A stretch of DNA of 24,052 bases from Candidatus Omnitrophota bacterium (GCA_028717105.1 JAQUOM010000014.1:1-24052); one strand, 5' to 3'. Shown: positions 7,584 to 15,053, numbered from the stretch's first letter. The notes: generated by a model not told the origin, from the sequence alone. Numbers and translations: made by a program.

Positions 7584-8072
7584 TTAGTCCAAAGACCCGG
7601 CCGTTTCTTCCAGGATCGTTTCTACGACAAGATTTTGGGGATACCCGCGCCTCACCAGGTAACCGAAAAGCCTGGCCCTGATCTTTTCTTTTTCGAGATC
7701 CTTCATCCGTTCCATCTTTCGATGGATGAGGCCGCGGATCACTTCTTTTTCGTCGTAATTCCGGCAGGCATTCTCCAGGGCCGCCTCAATCCACCGGCTG
7801 TCAATGCCCTTCGCCTGAAGTTCGCGGCGCAGGCGTACGCGCCCCAAGGGCCTTCTGATCCGGCCCTCAACCCACGCCCTTGCGAACGCCTCATCATCCA
7901 GAAGGCCCGACCGCTTCAAGAAAACAAGCGTCTCATCGATAACGGATCCGGGATAAGCCTTGCGCGCTAATTTATCACGGAGCTCGTGCTCGCTTCTGAG
8001 ACGGAACTTGATCAGGCGTAAGGCATAAGCCCTTGCCTGCCCCTTATCATCCTTGTTCGGCCGCATCATCAA
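7584..8072 (-). CDS. recX: RecA regulator RecX
   Basis: RecX binds RecA filaments and modulates strand exchange. The 162-residue, very basic sequence has the three-helix repeat pattern: ALRLIKFRLRSEHELRDKLARK, then VIDETLVFLKRSGLLDDEAFARAWVEGR, PLGRVRLRRELQAKGI, and a C-terminal RARLFGYLVRRGYPQNLVVETI. Its place 31 nt after recA is the usual arrangement. Two further in-frame ATG codons follow the first within three codons; no strong ribosome binding site separates them. A GCCGGC hairpin lies in the recA-recX gap. Confidence 0.93.
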   Translation of the reverse strand: MMMRPNKDDKGQARAYALRLIKFRLRSEHELRDKLARKAYPGSVIDETLVFLKRSGLLDDEAFARAWVEGRIRRPLGRVRLRRELQAKGIDSRWIEAALENACRNYDEKEVIRGLIHRKMERMKDLEKEKIRARLFGYLVRRGYPQNLVVETILEETAGSLD

Positions 8073-8080
8073 AAATAACC

Positions 8081-8096
8081 GCCGGCAGAAGCCGGC
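8081..8096. promoter_or_regulatory. Small hairpin between recA and recX
   Basis: GCCGGC-AGAA-GCCGGC, a 6-bp GC stem with a 4-nt loop, lies 7 nt after the recA stop. No strong T-tract follows on the minus strand beyond TTATTTTTG. It may act as a weak attenuator keeping RecX below RecA, but this is inference. Confidence 0.45.
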
Positions 8097-8103
8097 AAAG
8101 GCT

Positions 8104-9180
8104 TCACTTCTTCGGAGCAGCCGCCGCTGCCTGTGCTTCGGCGACCTTCCTGGCGTGTTCTTGCCGGATTCGCTTATCGATATCCAGGGCCGTCTTGGGA
8201 TTTGCCTTTAAAAAAACCCTCGCGGCATCCCGGCCCTGCCCCAATTTTTCATCGCCCATCAGGACCCAGGCGCCCGACTTCTGCAGGATGTTAAGGTTCA
8301 CGCCCGTATCAATGAGATCAGATTCCTTGGAGATCCCTTCCGCATGCAGGAAATCGATCTCCGTCTCTTTAAACGGCGGCGCAACCTTATTCTTGACGAC
8401 CCTGACACGGACCCTGCTGCCGATGACTTCGTCTCCCGACTTGACATAACTGATACGGCGCAGGTCCAGCCTCACGGAGGAATAAAATTTCAAGGCCCGC
8501 CCGCCTGTTGTCGTTTCGGGATTGCCGAACATAACGCCGATCTTCTCGCGGATCTGGTTAATAAAGATCACGCAGGTCTTTGATTTTGAAATCGTGCCGG
8601 TCAGTTTCCGCAATGCCTGGGACATGAGACGCGCCTGCAGCCCCATATGGCTATCGCCCATATCCCCTTCGATCTCGGCCTTCGGCGTGAGCGCCGCCAC
8701 GGAATCGATGATGACAAGATCCACGGCGTTGGACCGCACGAGCGTTTCGGCGATCTCCAAGGCCTGCTCTCCGGTATCAGGCTGAGAGATCAACATATCG
8801 TCGAGGTTCACGCCGATCTTTCTGGCATACGTGGAATCGAAAGCGTGTTCGGCATCAATGAATGCAGCCACACCGCCCTGCTTCTGGACCTGCGCGATGA
8901 TACTCAACGTCAGCGTGGTCTTGCCGGAAGCTTCGGGCCCGAAGATCTCGATCACGCGGCCACGGGGAATCCCGCCCACGCCGAGAGCCAGATCCAGGGA
9001 AATCGATCCCGTAGGAATGACCTCCACATCTGTCGTAACATCCTCACCCAGCTTCATGATCGAACCCTTCCCGAACTGTTTCTCGATCTGGACCAGGGCC
9101 AGCTCCAGGGCCTTCAGGCGGCTGGAAGATTCTTCCTTCTTTTTTAATTCCTTCTCCTTGGCGGTCTCTTTATTGACCAT
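8104..9180 (-). CDS. recA: Recombinase RecA
   Basis: The 358-residue DNA-dependent ATPase of homologous recombination and SOS. The Walker A motif GPEASGKT is at residues 81-88. ALEIAETLVRSNAVDLVIIDSVAAL (Walker B), LMSQALRKLTGTISKSK, IFINQIREKIGVMFGNPETT (L2 loop region), and GGRALKFYSSVRLDLRR follow in the expected order. The C-terminal tail ends in an Ala-rich stretch and PKK rather than the acidic tail of E. coli. AAGGGGG lies 4 nt before the ATG. The promoter is at 9302-9330. I see no clear LexA box of the E. coli or Bacillus type in the leader, so SOS control cannot be claimed. Confidence 0.98.
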   Translation of the reverse strand: MVNKETAKEKELKKKEESSSRLKALELALVQIEKQFGKGSIMKLGEDVTTDVEVIPTGSISLDLALGVGGIPRGRVIEIFGPEASGKTTLTLSIIAQVQKQGGVAAFIDAEHAFDSTYARKIGVNLDDMLISQPDTGEQALEIAETLVRSNAVDLVIIDSVAALTPKAEIEGDMGDSHMGLQARLMSQALRKLTGTISKSKTCVIFINQIREKIGVMFGNPETTTGGRALKFYSSVRLDLRRISYVKSGDEVIGSRVRVRVVKNKVAPPFKETEIDFLHAEGISKESDLIDTGVNLNILQKSGAWVLMGDEKLGQGRDAARVFLKANPKTALDIDKRIRQEHARKVAEAQAAAAAPKK

Positions 9181-9225
9181 AATACCCCCTTATCGGTTCC
9201 GCTTCGAAATCTGTCTTTCCCAGGG

Positions 9226-9250
9226 AATGCTTTTAAAGATGAAAAGCATT
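9226..9250 (-). promoter_or_regulatory. Hairpin in the recA 5' leader
   Basis: AATGCTTTT and AAAAGCATT form a perfect 9-bp stem with a 7-nt loop, about 46 nt upstream of the recA ATG and inside the predicted 115-nt leader. It could influence leader stability or be an operator; no known motif is recognised. Confidence 0.45.
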
Positions 9251-9301
9251 GAGGCTCTATGAGGTTTTCTCCTGACGAATGGATGGCTCTAACGGGGTAA
9301 A

Positions 9302-9330
9302 ATTATACATCCTATCCCATTATAAGTCAA
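9302..9330 (-). promoter_or_regulatory. Sigma70-type promoter of recA
   Basis: On the minus strand TTGACT (9330-9325) and a perfect TATAAT (9307-9302) are separated by 17 bp. Transcription would start near 9295, giving a leader of about 115 nt. It is the strongest promoter seen for the recA-recX-alaS-his series and lies about 60 bp from the oppositely oriented riboswitch promoter. Confidence 0.8.
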
Positions 9331-9388
9331 TACGTTTAAACCTGCGAGGACCCCAAAAAAACGATGGATTTTTTACCTTGAGACCCCC

Positions 9389-9417
9389 TTGAAAACAGGG
9401 GCATCTTATGATATATT
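9389..9417 (+). promoter_or_regulatory. Sigma70-type promoter of the riboswitch transcript
   Basis: TTGAAA (9389-9394) and TATATT (9412-9417) are 17 bp apart. The start would be near 9424, about 28 nt before the conserved riboswitch core. This places the aptamer at the 5' end of the transcript, as expected. Confidence 0.65.
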
Positions 9418-9451
9418 TGCACTAGATTTAACAGTTCTTTAAAAACTTAAA

Positions 9452-9621
9452 GGGCAAACTATCCGAAAGGATAGGACGCAACCCTTAAACCAGACAAAAC
9501 ACTTCGTTGTCGGTTTAGGGTTGACTTGAACCAACCGCGCAATACTGTTATGAAGCGTTTGGTCTGGTTCATGGCAAAGCTGCGAATCCGCCAGGCACAC
9601 CAGGCGGACAGTCGGGCTGCC
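9452..9621 (+). promoter_or_regulatory. Cyclic-di-GMP-I (GEMM) riboswitch-like RNA with two-hairpin insertion
   Basis: The first part reads GGGCAAAC, then the P2 stem CTATCC-GAAA-GGATAG, then GACGCAA (9452-9481). This is the conserved 5' half of GEMM-I aptamers. In known examples GACGCAAAGC continues straight into P3. Here about 92 nt intervene (9482-9573), folding as hairpin A (CCCTTAAACC with GGTTTAGGG) and hairpin B (GAACCA with TGGTTC). The 3' half then resumes: GCAAAGC, stem GCTG/CAGT, stem TCCGCC/GGCGGA, and GTCGGGCTGCC (9574-9621), whose TGCC can close P1 with GGCA at 9453-9456. A terminator follows 57 nt later. Alternatives are a tandem of one truncated and one partial aptamer. Family identity is fairly sure; ligand and function are inferred. 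Confidence 0.7.
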
Positions 9622-9678
9622 GTAGTCAAGCGGGGGTCAATCCATATGCTCCTCTCTTGATTCCGTCAATTCAAGGGG

Positions 9679-9704
9679 CCCATTCTCTTTGAATGGGTTT
9701 TTTT
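9679..9704 (+). terminator. Intrinsic terminator downstream of the riboswitch
   Basis: CCCATTC (9679-9685) pairs with GAATGGG (9691-9697) around loop TCTTT, followed by seven T (9698-9704). It lies upstream of the small secreted protein gene, so ligand-controlled termination is the likely mechanism. No clear antiterminator partner was identified by eye. Confidence 0.85.
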
Positions 9705-9797
9705 ATGCCTGCGATGGGCCTGCAGCAGGGAATCATTCTTGCGGCAGGCACCCGCAAAGGTGCCCTTCGCCCGCCATCAGCTTCTTGCGTCCTCTTG

Positions 9798-9827
9798 CCC
9801 GTTAGAAAAAACAGGTTTTCTAACGGG
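9798..9827 (+). promoter_or_regulatory. Second leader hairpin before the small secreted protein gene
   Basis: CCCGTTAGAAAA (9798-9809) and TTTTCTAACGGG (9816-9827) form a perfect 12-bp stem with loop AACAGG, ending 15 nt before the Shine-Dalgarno. No T-tract follows, so it may affect mRNA stability or translation. Confidence 0.55.
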
Positions 9828-9852
9828 GTTGCCCTTTAAGTTGGAGGGCGAC

Positions 9853-10170
9853 ATGGACGCAAAAACACTCATCCTTTTTCTGGTCCTTGCGCTGGCAGCG
9901 ACACCCTGCATGGCAGGCCCGGCGTCGATTTCCGGGACGATGAGCTGTTATATGCCTGACCATGTCGAAATGGAGGCCGCCCGGGAAATTCCGCAGCATT
10001 CCGGCGTCCAGCCGCCTTCCGCTTCGGGGGCCGGCGGCGCCTATGAGGTTTCCAGGGAGGAACGAACGGTCAATGCGGAAGAAATGACCGCGGACGAATC
10101 GCGGATCACGCGCACAGACAATCAGGGACAAGAACAGACCGTAACGATCTATACGGTCTGCGCCAAATAA
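9853..10170 (+). CDS. Small exported two-cysteine protein under riboswitch control
   Basis: I do not recognise the family. The ATG at 9853 has GGAGGG 4-5 nt upstream; a longer frame from 9739 would start inside the leader and is unlikely. The 105-residue product starts MDAKTLILFLVLALAATPCM, a signal peptide with probable cleavage after CMA. The mature part has a Cys in TMSCYM, a polar middle with the AGGAYEVSREERTV segment, and a second Cys in TVCAK at the end. The two cysteines could form a disulfide in the periplasm or outside. It is the only plus-strand gene in the window and stands alone behind a c-di-GMP-type riboswitch. Attached-lifestyle function is a guess from that context. Confidence 0.75.
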   Translation: MDAKTLILFLVLALAATPCMAGPASISGTMSCYMPDHVEMEAAREIPQHSGVQPPSASGAGGAYEVSREERTVNAEEMTADESRITRTDNQGQEQTVTIYTVCAK

Positions 10171-10172
10171 CA

Positions 10173-10232
10173 AAACCCCGCCTACAAAAAAACTGGGGTT
10201 TCCCCCTCAAATTTATTTGAGGGGTTTATTTT
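10173..10232 (+). terminator. Tandem terminator hairpins after the small secreted protein gene
   Basis: A first hairpin pairs AAACCCC (10173-10179) with GGGGTTT (10195-10201) around a 15-nt loop. A second pairs CCCCTCAAA (10203-10211) with TTTGAGGGG (10216-10224) and is followed by TTTATTTT. The second fits an intrinsic terminator for the plus strand. Confidence 0.75.
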
Positions 10233-10264
10233 GAGGGCATTGCCAAAAACATGGCAATGCCCTC
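10233..10264. terminator. Perfect 13-bp inverted repeat between convergent genes
   Basis: GAGGGCATTGCCA (10233-10245) and TGGCAATGCCCTC (10252-10264) flank a 6-nt loop AAAACA. It sits between the convergent small gene and the usher-like operon and could stop transcription from either side, although neither strand has a long T-tract after it. Confidence 0.55.
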
Positions 10265-10312
10265 TTGATTACACAGATGATAAAAAGATTGCCCGGATTA
10301 AGACCCGGACGA

Positions 10313-10328
10313 CCTGCCTACGGGCAGG
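10313..10328. repeat. CCTGCC-TACG-GGCAGG palindrome
   Basis: A 6-bp stem with a TACG loop, 9 nt beyond the usher-like gene stop. The same CCTGCC/GGCAGG core occurs as a longer palindrome inside the Memo-AMMECR1 gene at 21095-21119, suggesting a dispersed family. Confidence 0.5.
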
Positions 10329-10336
10329 AGAGAGCG

Positions 10337-13306
10337 TCAGCGGACGAATGTGGCCGTGACGTTGCTTTTTTCCTGGTCCTGGGGAAGATGGCCGGGAGAA
10401 GCAGCAGGAGTTTTTTGCAGTTCCAGCGGGATGTTATAGACGAACGTCGAACCTTCGCGGACAGAAATGGTCTTGCGGACAGGGACCTTAGGAATATAGG
10501 CCACGGGGAGCGTCTTCAAATCCAGGGTGATGGCGTGTTCTCCGGGGGCAAACTGCCGGAACATATACGTCCCCTGCAGGTTGGTGACGGCTTTCGTCTT
10601 TCCGTCCAAGAGAAGGACAACGCCTTTCAGGGTCTCTTCTCCGGAGTCATACACGCCGTTCTTGTTTTTATCGTGGAACACGATCCCGGAGATTTCCATA
10701 CGCGTCGCCAGGCCGAAATCATAACGCTTGGTCTTGGCATGCACGATATCTACCGTACGCTCAGGCGGAACCGTCGCATTATACCCCTGCGGGACCGTTG
10801 CCAGATTGATCGCAAGATCAGCCTTTTTTCCGGACACTCCCGAAATGCGATAGAACCCGCCCTTGTCGGTCACGGCTTCTTTTTGGCCGTTCGCCGCTAT
10901 CTTCACGCCCGGCACACCCGCCTCTCCCGTCTGTTTAACGCCGTCTCCATTGATGTCATAGAAAACAAAACCGGAGAACCCGCCCACGGACTGCCAGCGC
11001 AAACCCGTATCCCATAAGAGCCGCACGCCCCAACTCAAGGAGACATCAAAATGCTTTTCGACCCCCGTCCGCTCCGCCCAGATATTATCGATCCTCAGCT
11101 TCACGAATGTTTCGTTGCCCTGGGACGGCTTGAACGTGAGCTCCGCTTCACCCTCCAGCCTGTCCTCTCCGCTCAGGAAACTTAACGTGGATTCCGTATC
11201 CTGCTCGTTGCGATAAAAAAGCCTCAGATTCGTATAAAAAGGCGTATTGGAAATCTGATGGTTATAATGAAGGCCGAATTCCGACGCCGTCGGATAGGCG
11301 GTCTCGTTGGTGAACGTATTGCGCAGCATGTTGACTTCCTGGTTGTAATAAAAATAGATGTCGTAGAGCAGGCGGAAATTGACGCCGCCCAAAAGACGAT
11401 TGTTGTTAAAATTCTGCACCGGCGAAGTATAATTCTTGGACTTCCTGTTCTGATACAACAGGAACGTATTCAGACGCCGCAAGAAAAAGAGCTTCTTGCG
11501 GAACATGATTTCTTTCGTCTCGGTCACGGCAGGCGTGTTCGACCCGATCTGGTCATCCATAATATAGCCCAGTTCGATCTCCGTGTGGGGGTCCAAAATC
11601 CAGTTCAGGCGCGTTGTGGCATTATAATTCGGGCGCGCGGGGTCCTCGGGGTTATTAAAAACCTTGTCGTGCGTGCCTGAAACGGCGTTATAGATCGTCA
11701 CGGAATCCGTCGGGCGATAATTGATCGACAGCGTCCCGCTCGTCGATCCGGTCGTCGGCACACCGCCCAAGAGGGAGGCGAAATTCTTGGCATTATCCGT
11801 CATGTTCAATCCTATCCTCAACCTGGGGATCGTCACGGAGGTATCGGCGGTATAGGAGATATGCGTCATGTCCGTCACCATCCCCGAACCGAAATTCCAG
11901 GCCCCGAAATCGTAATCCATTTCAAAACCCGTCATATCGCTTGTCAGGACGGGCTCTATCCTCTCCGACCCGTACGAATGCGCGTAAAATGTCTTGAAGC
12001 TCGCAAATTTTGTCGGCTGGAAACTGACCCCCAGGCCCTCAAGCCACGCCTTTTTTGTTTTCGACAATCCCGAATCCGCCGTCAGAAAACTGAAATCTCC
12101 CTCGGGGAGAGCGCCCCAGAAAGCCGAATAATTGACGGTCTTTTCAAACATCGGCGCGTCCACCTTGATACCCCTGAGCTCCGACACCGGGAATCCAAAA
12201 GACGCAAATGACGAAGAATAATCGAACCAGCGGATATTGATGTCCTTGAACTGGTCGTAGTGCGCATCCGTCAATCCCATTCTCAGATTGGAAATACGGT
12301 AATTTTTTTGTGTCGTGCGGTTCCCCTGGACAGAAGCGTCAAATTTTCCATAAGGAGTCTCGCCTCTGAGCGAAGACGAGTACGCCATCGTATGCGACTC
12401 GCGCTGGATATCGCCGACACCGCGGCCCGTCAAAAATGTATCTCCGGATATGGAATAGGTGAATTTAAATGATTCGGGCAAACTGGCTTCGTAGAGCCTC
12501 TTTTTAAGCTCTTGCGCATAGATCTCCTCAAAGCGCTGAGGGCCGATCATGACCTTATAACTCCTTCGCCTATTGTCTTTGTCCCATAAATGCAGGTAAC
12601 ATTGGCCGATCTCCTGCGGCTCAAGCAAAACCTGGGTATCGGAAACCTGGCCTGCTTTCAGAATGGCCGGATGCGTCACGAGGAAACGGCGGACCGCGAT
12701 CCCCTGGAGAACAAGAGGCTCCCTCATATAAAGCCTGATCTCGGCATCTTCGTAAGACGCCAGGTCCAAAACGGCCGGCCCCGATGATTCATCGCTGCCT
12801 TTGGAGACCGATGCCGGCAACGCCGGAACCTTAACCGCCTCCTTCTTGACAGCGGGGCTTTTTAAATTATCTGCGGCTTCCTGGCTTTTCTCTATGGGCT
12901 GTTTTGAAATATGCGGGGCCCCGCGGTCAAAGGCCTGCGCCGCCTCATCTGCCGGGTACGGCAATGACCGCGGCTCCATCTTGGTCAAGTAAAGATCAAC
13001 AAGCGCCTCCCTGCCTTCCTGAGGAAGAACCGCCTCGCCGGACCATCCGGCCGTCTCCCGTTCGATCATATCAATATAAACCCTGGCGATCTCCGATTCG
13101 GGATTGGCAAGAAGGGCCTTCTTGAATTCAACGAGGGCCTCGGGGTATCGATCTCCGTCGAAATATGAGATGCCTTTTTGGATCAGCATGTCGCCGATCT
13201 GGGGAGAGACCGCAGCCGCCGCACTTCCCGGCAGAACATGTTGAGGCAGGCTTATTAAAATGATTAAAAAAGTAAGGAGGAGCTTATTTTTTCGGTGCTG
13301 ACGCAT
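10337..13306 (-). CDS. Usher-like outer-membrane protein with TPR, pilus N-domain, barrel and SdrD-like domains
   Basis: A 989-residue exported protein, last gene of the surface-structure operon. Residues 1-33 form a signal peptide. A TPR-like unit follows (about 36-85, GISYFDGDRYPEALVEFKKA), then a Pro/Ala/Lys linker. Residues 187-255 resemble the N-domain of type II/III secretins and Rcp-type pilus proteins (IRLYMREPLVLQGIAVRRF, then IGQCYLHLWDKDN). About 280-770 is rich in alternating aromatic and polar residues like a beta-barrel. Two SdrD/Cna-B-like domains start at 778 (SGFVFYDINGDGVKQTGE) and 873 (SGIVFHDKNKNGVYDSGE). It is not a canonical FimD; an export channel for the neighbouring subunits is inferred from position. 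The ATG lies 1 nt after the chaperone stop. Confidence 0.7.
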   Translation of the reverse strand: MRQHRKNKLLLTFLIILISLPQHVLPGSAAAAVSPQIGDMLIQKGISYFDGDRYPEALVEFKKALLANPESEIARVYIDMIERETAGWSGEAVLPQEGREALVDLYLTKMEPRSLPYPADEAAQAFDRGAPHISKQPIEKSQEAADNLKSPAVKKEAVKVPALPASVSKGSDESSGPAVLDLASYEDAEIRLYMREPLVLQGIAVRRFLVTHPAILKAGQVSDTQVLLEPQEIGQCYLHLWDKDNRRRSYKVMIGPQRFEEIYAQELKKRLYEASLPESFKFTYSISGDTFLTGRGVGDIQRESHTMAYSSSLRGETPYGKFDASVQGNRTTQKNYRISNLRMGLTDAHYDQFKDINIRWFDYSSSFASFGFPVSELRGIKVDAPMFEKTVNYSAFWGALPEGDFSFLTADSGLSKTKKAWLEGLGVSFQPTKFASFKTFYAHSYGSERIEPVLTSDMTGFEMDYDFGAWNFGSGMVTDMTHISYTADTSVTIPRLRIGLNMTDNAKNFASLLGGVPTTGSTSGTLSINYRPTDSVTIYNAVSGTHDKVFNNPEDPARPNYNATTRLNWILDPHTEIELGYIMDDQIGSNTPAVTETKEIMFRKKLFFLRRLNTFLLYQNRKSKNYTSPVQNFNNNRLLGGVNFRLLYDIYFYYNQEVNMLRNTFTNETAYPTASEFGLHYNHQISNTPFYTNLRLFYRNEQDTESTLSFLSGEDRLEGEAELTFKPSQGNETFVKLRIDNIWAERTGVEKHFDVSLSWGVRLLWDTGLRWQSVGGFSGFVFYDINGDGVKQTGEAGVPGVKIAANGQKEAVTDKGGFYRISGVSGKKADLAINLATVPQGYNATVPPERTVDIVHAKTKRYDFGLATRMEISGIVFHDKNKNGVYDSGEETLKGVVLLLDGKTKAVTNLQGTYMFRQFAPGEHAITLDLKTLPVAYIPKVPVRKTISVREGSTFVYNIPLELQKTPAASPGHLPQDQEKSNVTATFVR

Positions 13307-13307
13307 G

Positions 13308-14150
13308 TTAATCTTTCAAGGTAACTTCGGAGATATTCCCCTGGGGGCCGACGGAAAAACTTGCTTCCTGCACCAAAGAGCCGCCATGCTGAAAATCAAG
13401 AGTGATCAGAAGATCATAACGGCCGGTTTTCAGGCTGACCGAGGAAACGCGGGAGCGCAACTCGGCTTTGTCCTGAGGAAAAGTATAGACCTCATCAAAA
13501 GAACCACGGGCGTACACAAACCCGCTGTCATCCAAAACATCAAACGTCCCGGAGGCCGTGATATCGGTATTCCCCTTGTTCACGAATGCGGCGACGACAA
13601 TCAAATCATTGAGATGCAGATTAATGTCCAGCGCGTTGATCTCGGCTGTCTTTACGACCGTCCCTTCGGCCTCCGCATAGAACAACGCGCCGACGCGATT
13701 CAAAACCTTGACAAAAGCCGAAGACCCGTCTTCCTGCGCCTCCTCGATCTCGCCGCCTTCCGTCTCGAAAAACATAACGGCAAAATGACCTCCCAGGGCA
13801 TCCGGAGGGACATTGACGGTATAATGCACGACGCCGGAAGCCCCGGGCGCCAACTTAAAATCAGCCGGATAGAAAGTGACCCAATTCGCACACGACAAGG
13901 ATGCCGTGCCTTTGGGCATGAAATTTTTGCTGCCGTCGGCCTGGCTATAAGCCCAGTCTTCCAGATAGACCTTGACGGGGATCTCCTGCTGGCCCGTATT
14001 ATCCACCTTGATCTCGCCGCTCGCGTAGCTCCCCGGTTTGACTGTGACCCTGACCCTGGGACTATCAATGCGGATCCCGGCCGTCGCCAGAGGGACTGTC
14101 CCTATAAGCAAAAGCGCGCAGCTGACCACCCATACTCTTAAAAGTTTCAC
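13308..14150 (-). CDS. PapD-like periplasmic chaperone
   Basis: The GTG start (14150) gives a 280-residue protein with signal peptide VKLLRVWVVSCALLLIGTVP ending near LATA. AGGA lies 8 nt upstream; a longer frame from 14240 lacks support and hides the signal. The first Ig-like domain has VRVTVKPGSYASGEIKVDN, then WVTFYPADFKLAPGASGVVH and VNVPPDALGGHFAVMFFE, the pattern of fimbrial chaperones where a P-x-x-F-x-L-x-P-G strand precedes the subunit-binding edge. A second domain of about 120 residues follows. At 280 residues it is longer than typical PapD. Its place between a pilin-like gene and an usher-like gene supports a role in subunit folding and delivery. Confidence 0.75.
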   Translation of the reverse strand: MKLLRVWVVSCALLLIGTVPLATAGIRIDSPRVRVTVKPGSYASGEIKVDNTGQQEIPVKVYLEDWAYSQADGSKNFMPKGTASLSCANWVTFYPADFKLAPGASGVVHYTVNVPPDALGGHFAVMFFETEGGEIEEAQEDGSSAFVKVLNRVGALFYAEAEGTVVKTAEINALDINLHLNDLIVVAAFVNKGNTDITASGTFDVLDDSGFVYARGSFDEVYTFPQDKAELRSRVSSVSLKTGRYDLLITLDFQHGGSLVQEASFSVGPQGNISEVTLKD

Positions 14151-14272
14151 GGCATCATTCCTGATTCTCGAACCGTTGCGGAAATACCATCGGCCTTCGG
14201 TTGATGGCGGCCGCGGGATCCCCGCGCGGCAGAAGTTCATCTTCCTTTAACGGATATTTGCGGCGAAAGAAA

Positions 14273-14305
14273 CAGCGCAGCCGGTTTTTAAGGCCGGCTG
14301 CGCTG
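14273..14305 (-). terminator. 12-bp hairpin after the pilin-like gene
   Basis: CAGCGCAGCCGG (14273-14284) and CCGGCTGCGCTG (14294-14305) form a perfect 12-bp GC-rich stem with a 9-nt loop, 7 nt past the pilin-like stop. On the minus strand TTTCTTTC follows, a weak T-tract. It could partly terminate or protect the upstream mRNA, giving more subunit than chaperone or usher. Confidence 0.6.
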
Positions 14306-14312
14306 CTGCTTT

Positions 14313-15053
14313 TTAATTCAAAACCGCTGTAAACGTAATCGTTCCAGTATAGTCTCCTGCCACCTGGTCCCGGCCCACAGGTTTCCACGAAGTATATTCC
14401 TGTTTGCTGCCTTGACCAACGTTCCCATTATAACCATTGCTGTAATTGAACGGATAGTTTGCACCGGCCGCCGGGCCTGAAATAGCTACAACTGCCCGAA
14501 CGATCCTCGATGCTCCATTCGTGTCGCTCTGGTAAACCAGGGAATCCGTATTGCAGGCGGACGTCACAGGACCCACCTGGGCTCCCGTAGGCGGCGCACC
14601 TTGTGACGCGGTTCCCATTTCATCGAGCCACTGATAATCCGGCACAAGAAGCACGGCCTCTCTCGGCAACGTCGCTCCACCCGGACCTGTCAATTGCGAT
14701 CCGGTTTCGGTGATCTTATACCTGCGCCCTGAGCTGACAACTACCATCAGAACATAGTAGAAGAACTCGCCGCGCATGTACAAGAAATCGCCGCCGGTAT
14801 TGAACTCGGGAGTCAGCTTTCCGAAATCGAACGAAGGCGTTGTCAACACGGTCCCGTCATTCCAGGGGTCCGTATCGCCATTCGCCACGCTCATCTTCAC
14901 CACGTCATCCATGGCAAATTCCAAAAAGGAATCCACCGTCGCAGAAGCCGTACCGCTCGGTCCAACAGCCGTCGATTGGGCCCATGCCACAGGCGCCATG
15001 TCCAGCGTCAAAAACGCACCCACAACCAACCACACGATCAAACGCTTCATCAT
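14313..15053 (-). CDS. Exported pilin-like subunit
   Basis: A 246-residue protein with signal peptide ending in APVAWAQ. The mature part contains SFDFGKLTPEF, GRRYKITETGSQL, and a C-terminal AGDYTGTITFTAVLN. This final G-x-Y-x-x-x-hydrophobic beta-strand resembles the end of spore coat U, DUF4402-type and CS1-type subunits, which assemble by donor-strand exchange. The same motif order recurs in each module of the neighbouring adhesin-like protein. AAGGAGGTGA, almost fully complementary to 16S rRNA, precedes the ATG, predicting high translation. A hairpin lies just after the stop. Pilin identity is inferred from motifs and the chaperone/usher-like neighbours. Confidence 0.65.
   Translation of the reverse strand: MMKRLIVWLVVGAFLTLDMAPVAWAQSTAVGPSGTASATVDSFLEFAMDDVVKMSVANGDTDPWNDGTVLTTPSFDFGKLTPEFNTGGDFLYMRGEFFYYVLMVVVSSGRRYKITETGSQLTGPGGATLPREAVLLVPDYQWLDEMGTASQGAPPTGAQVGPVTSACNTDSLVYQSDTNGASRIVRAVVAISGPAAGANYPFNYSNGYNGNVGQGSKQEYTSWKPVGRDQVAGDYTGTITFTAVLN

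Noticed and set aside
9181..9330. LexA/SOS operator in the recA leader
   Set aside because: Neither a CTGT-N8-ACAG nor a GAAC-N4-GTTC type site is present; the 9226-9250 inverted repeat does not match a known box.
9424..9660. tmRNA, 6S RNA or cobalamin riboswitch as the identity of the leader RNA
   Set aside because: No tRNA-like ends or tag frame and no cobalamin box were seen, whereas the GGGCAAAC-GAAA-GACGCAA and GCAAAGC-P3-GGGCTGCC pieces match GEMM-I.
13305..14141. 278-codon plus-strand frame opposite the chaperone gene
   Set aside because: Mirror of the chaperone coding strand; the minus strand has a signal peptide, Ig-like motifs and operon context, the plus strand none.
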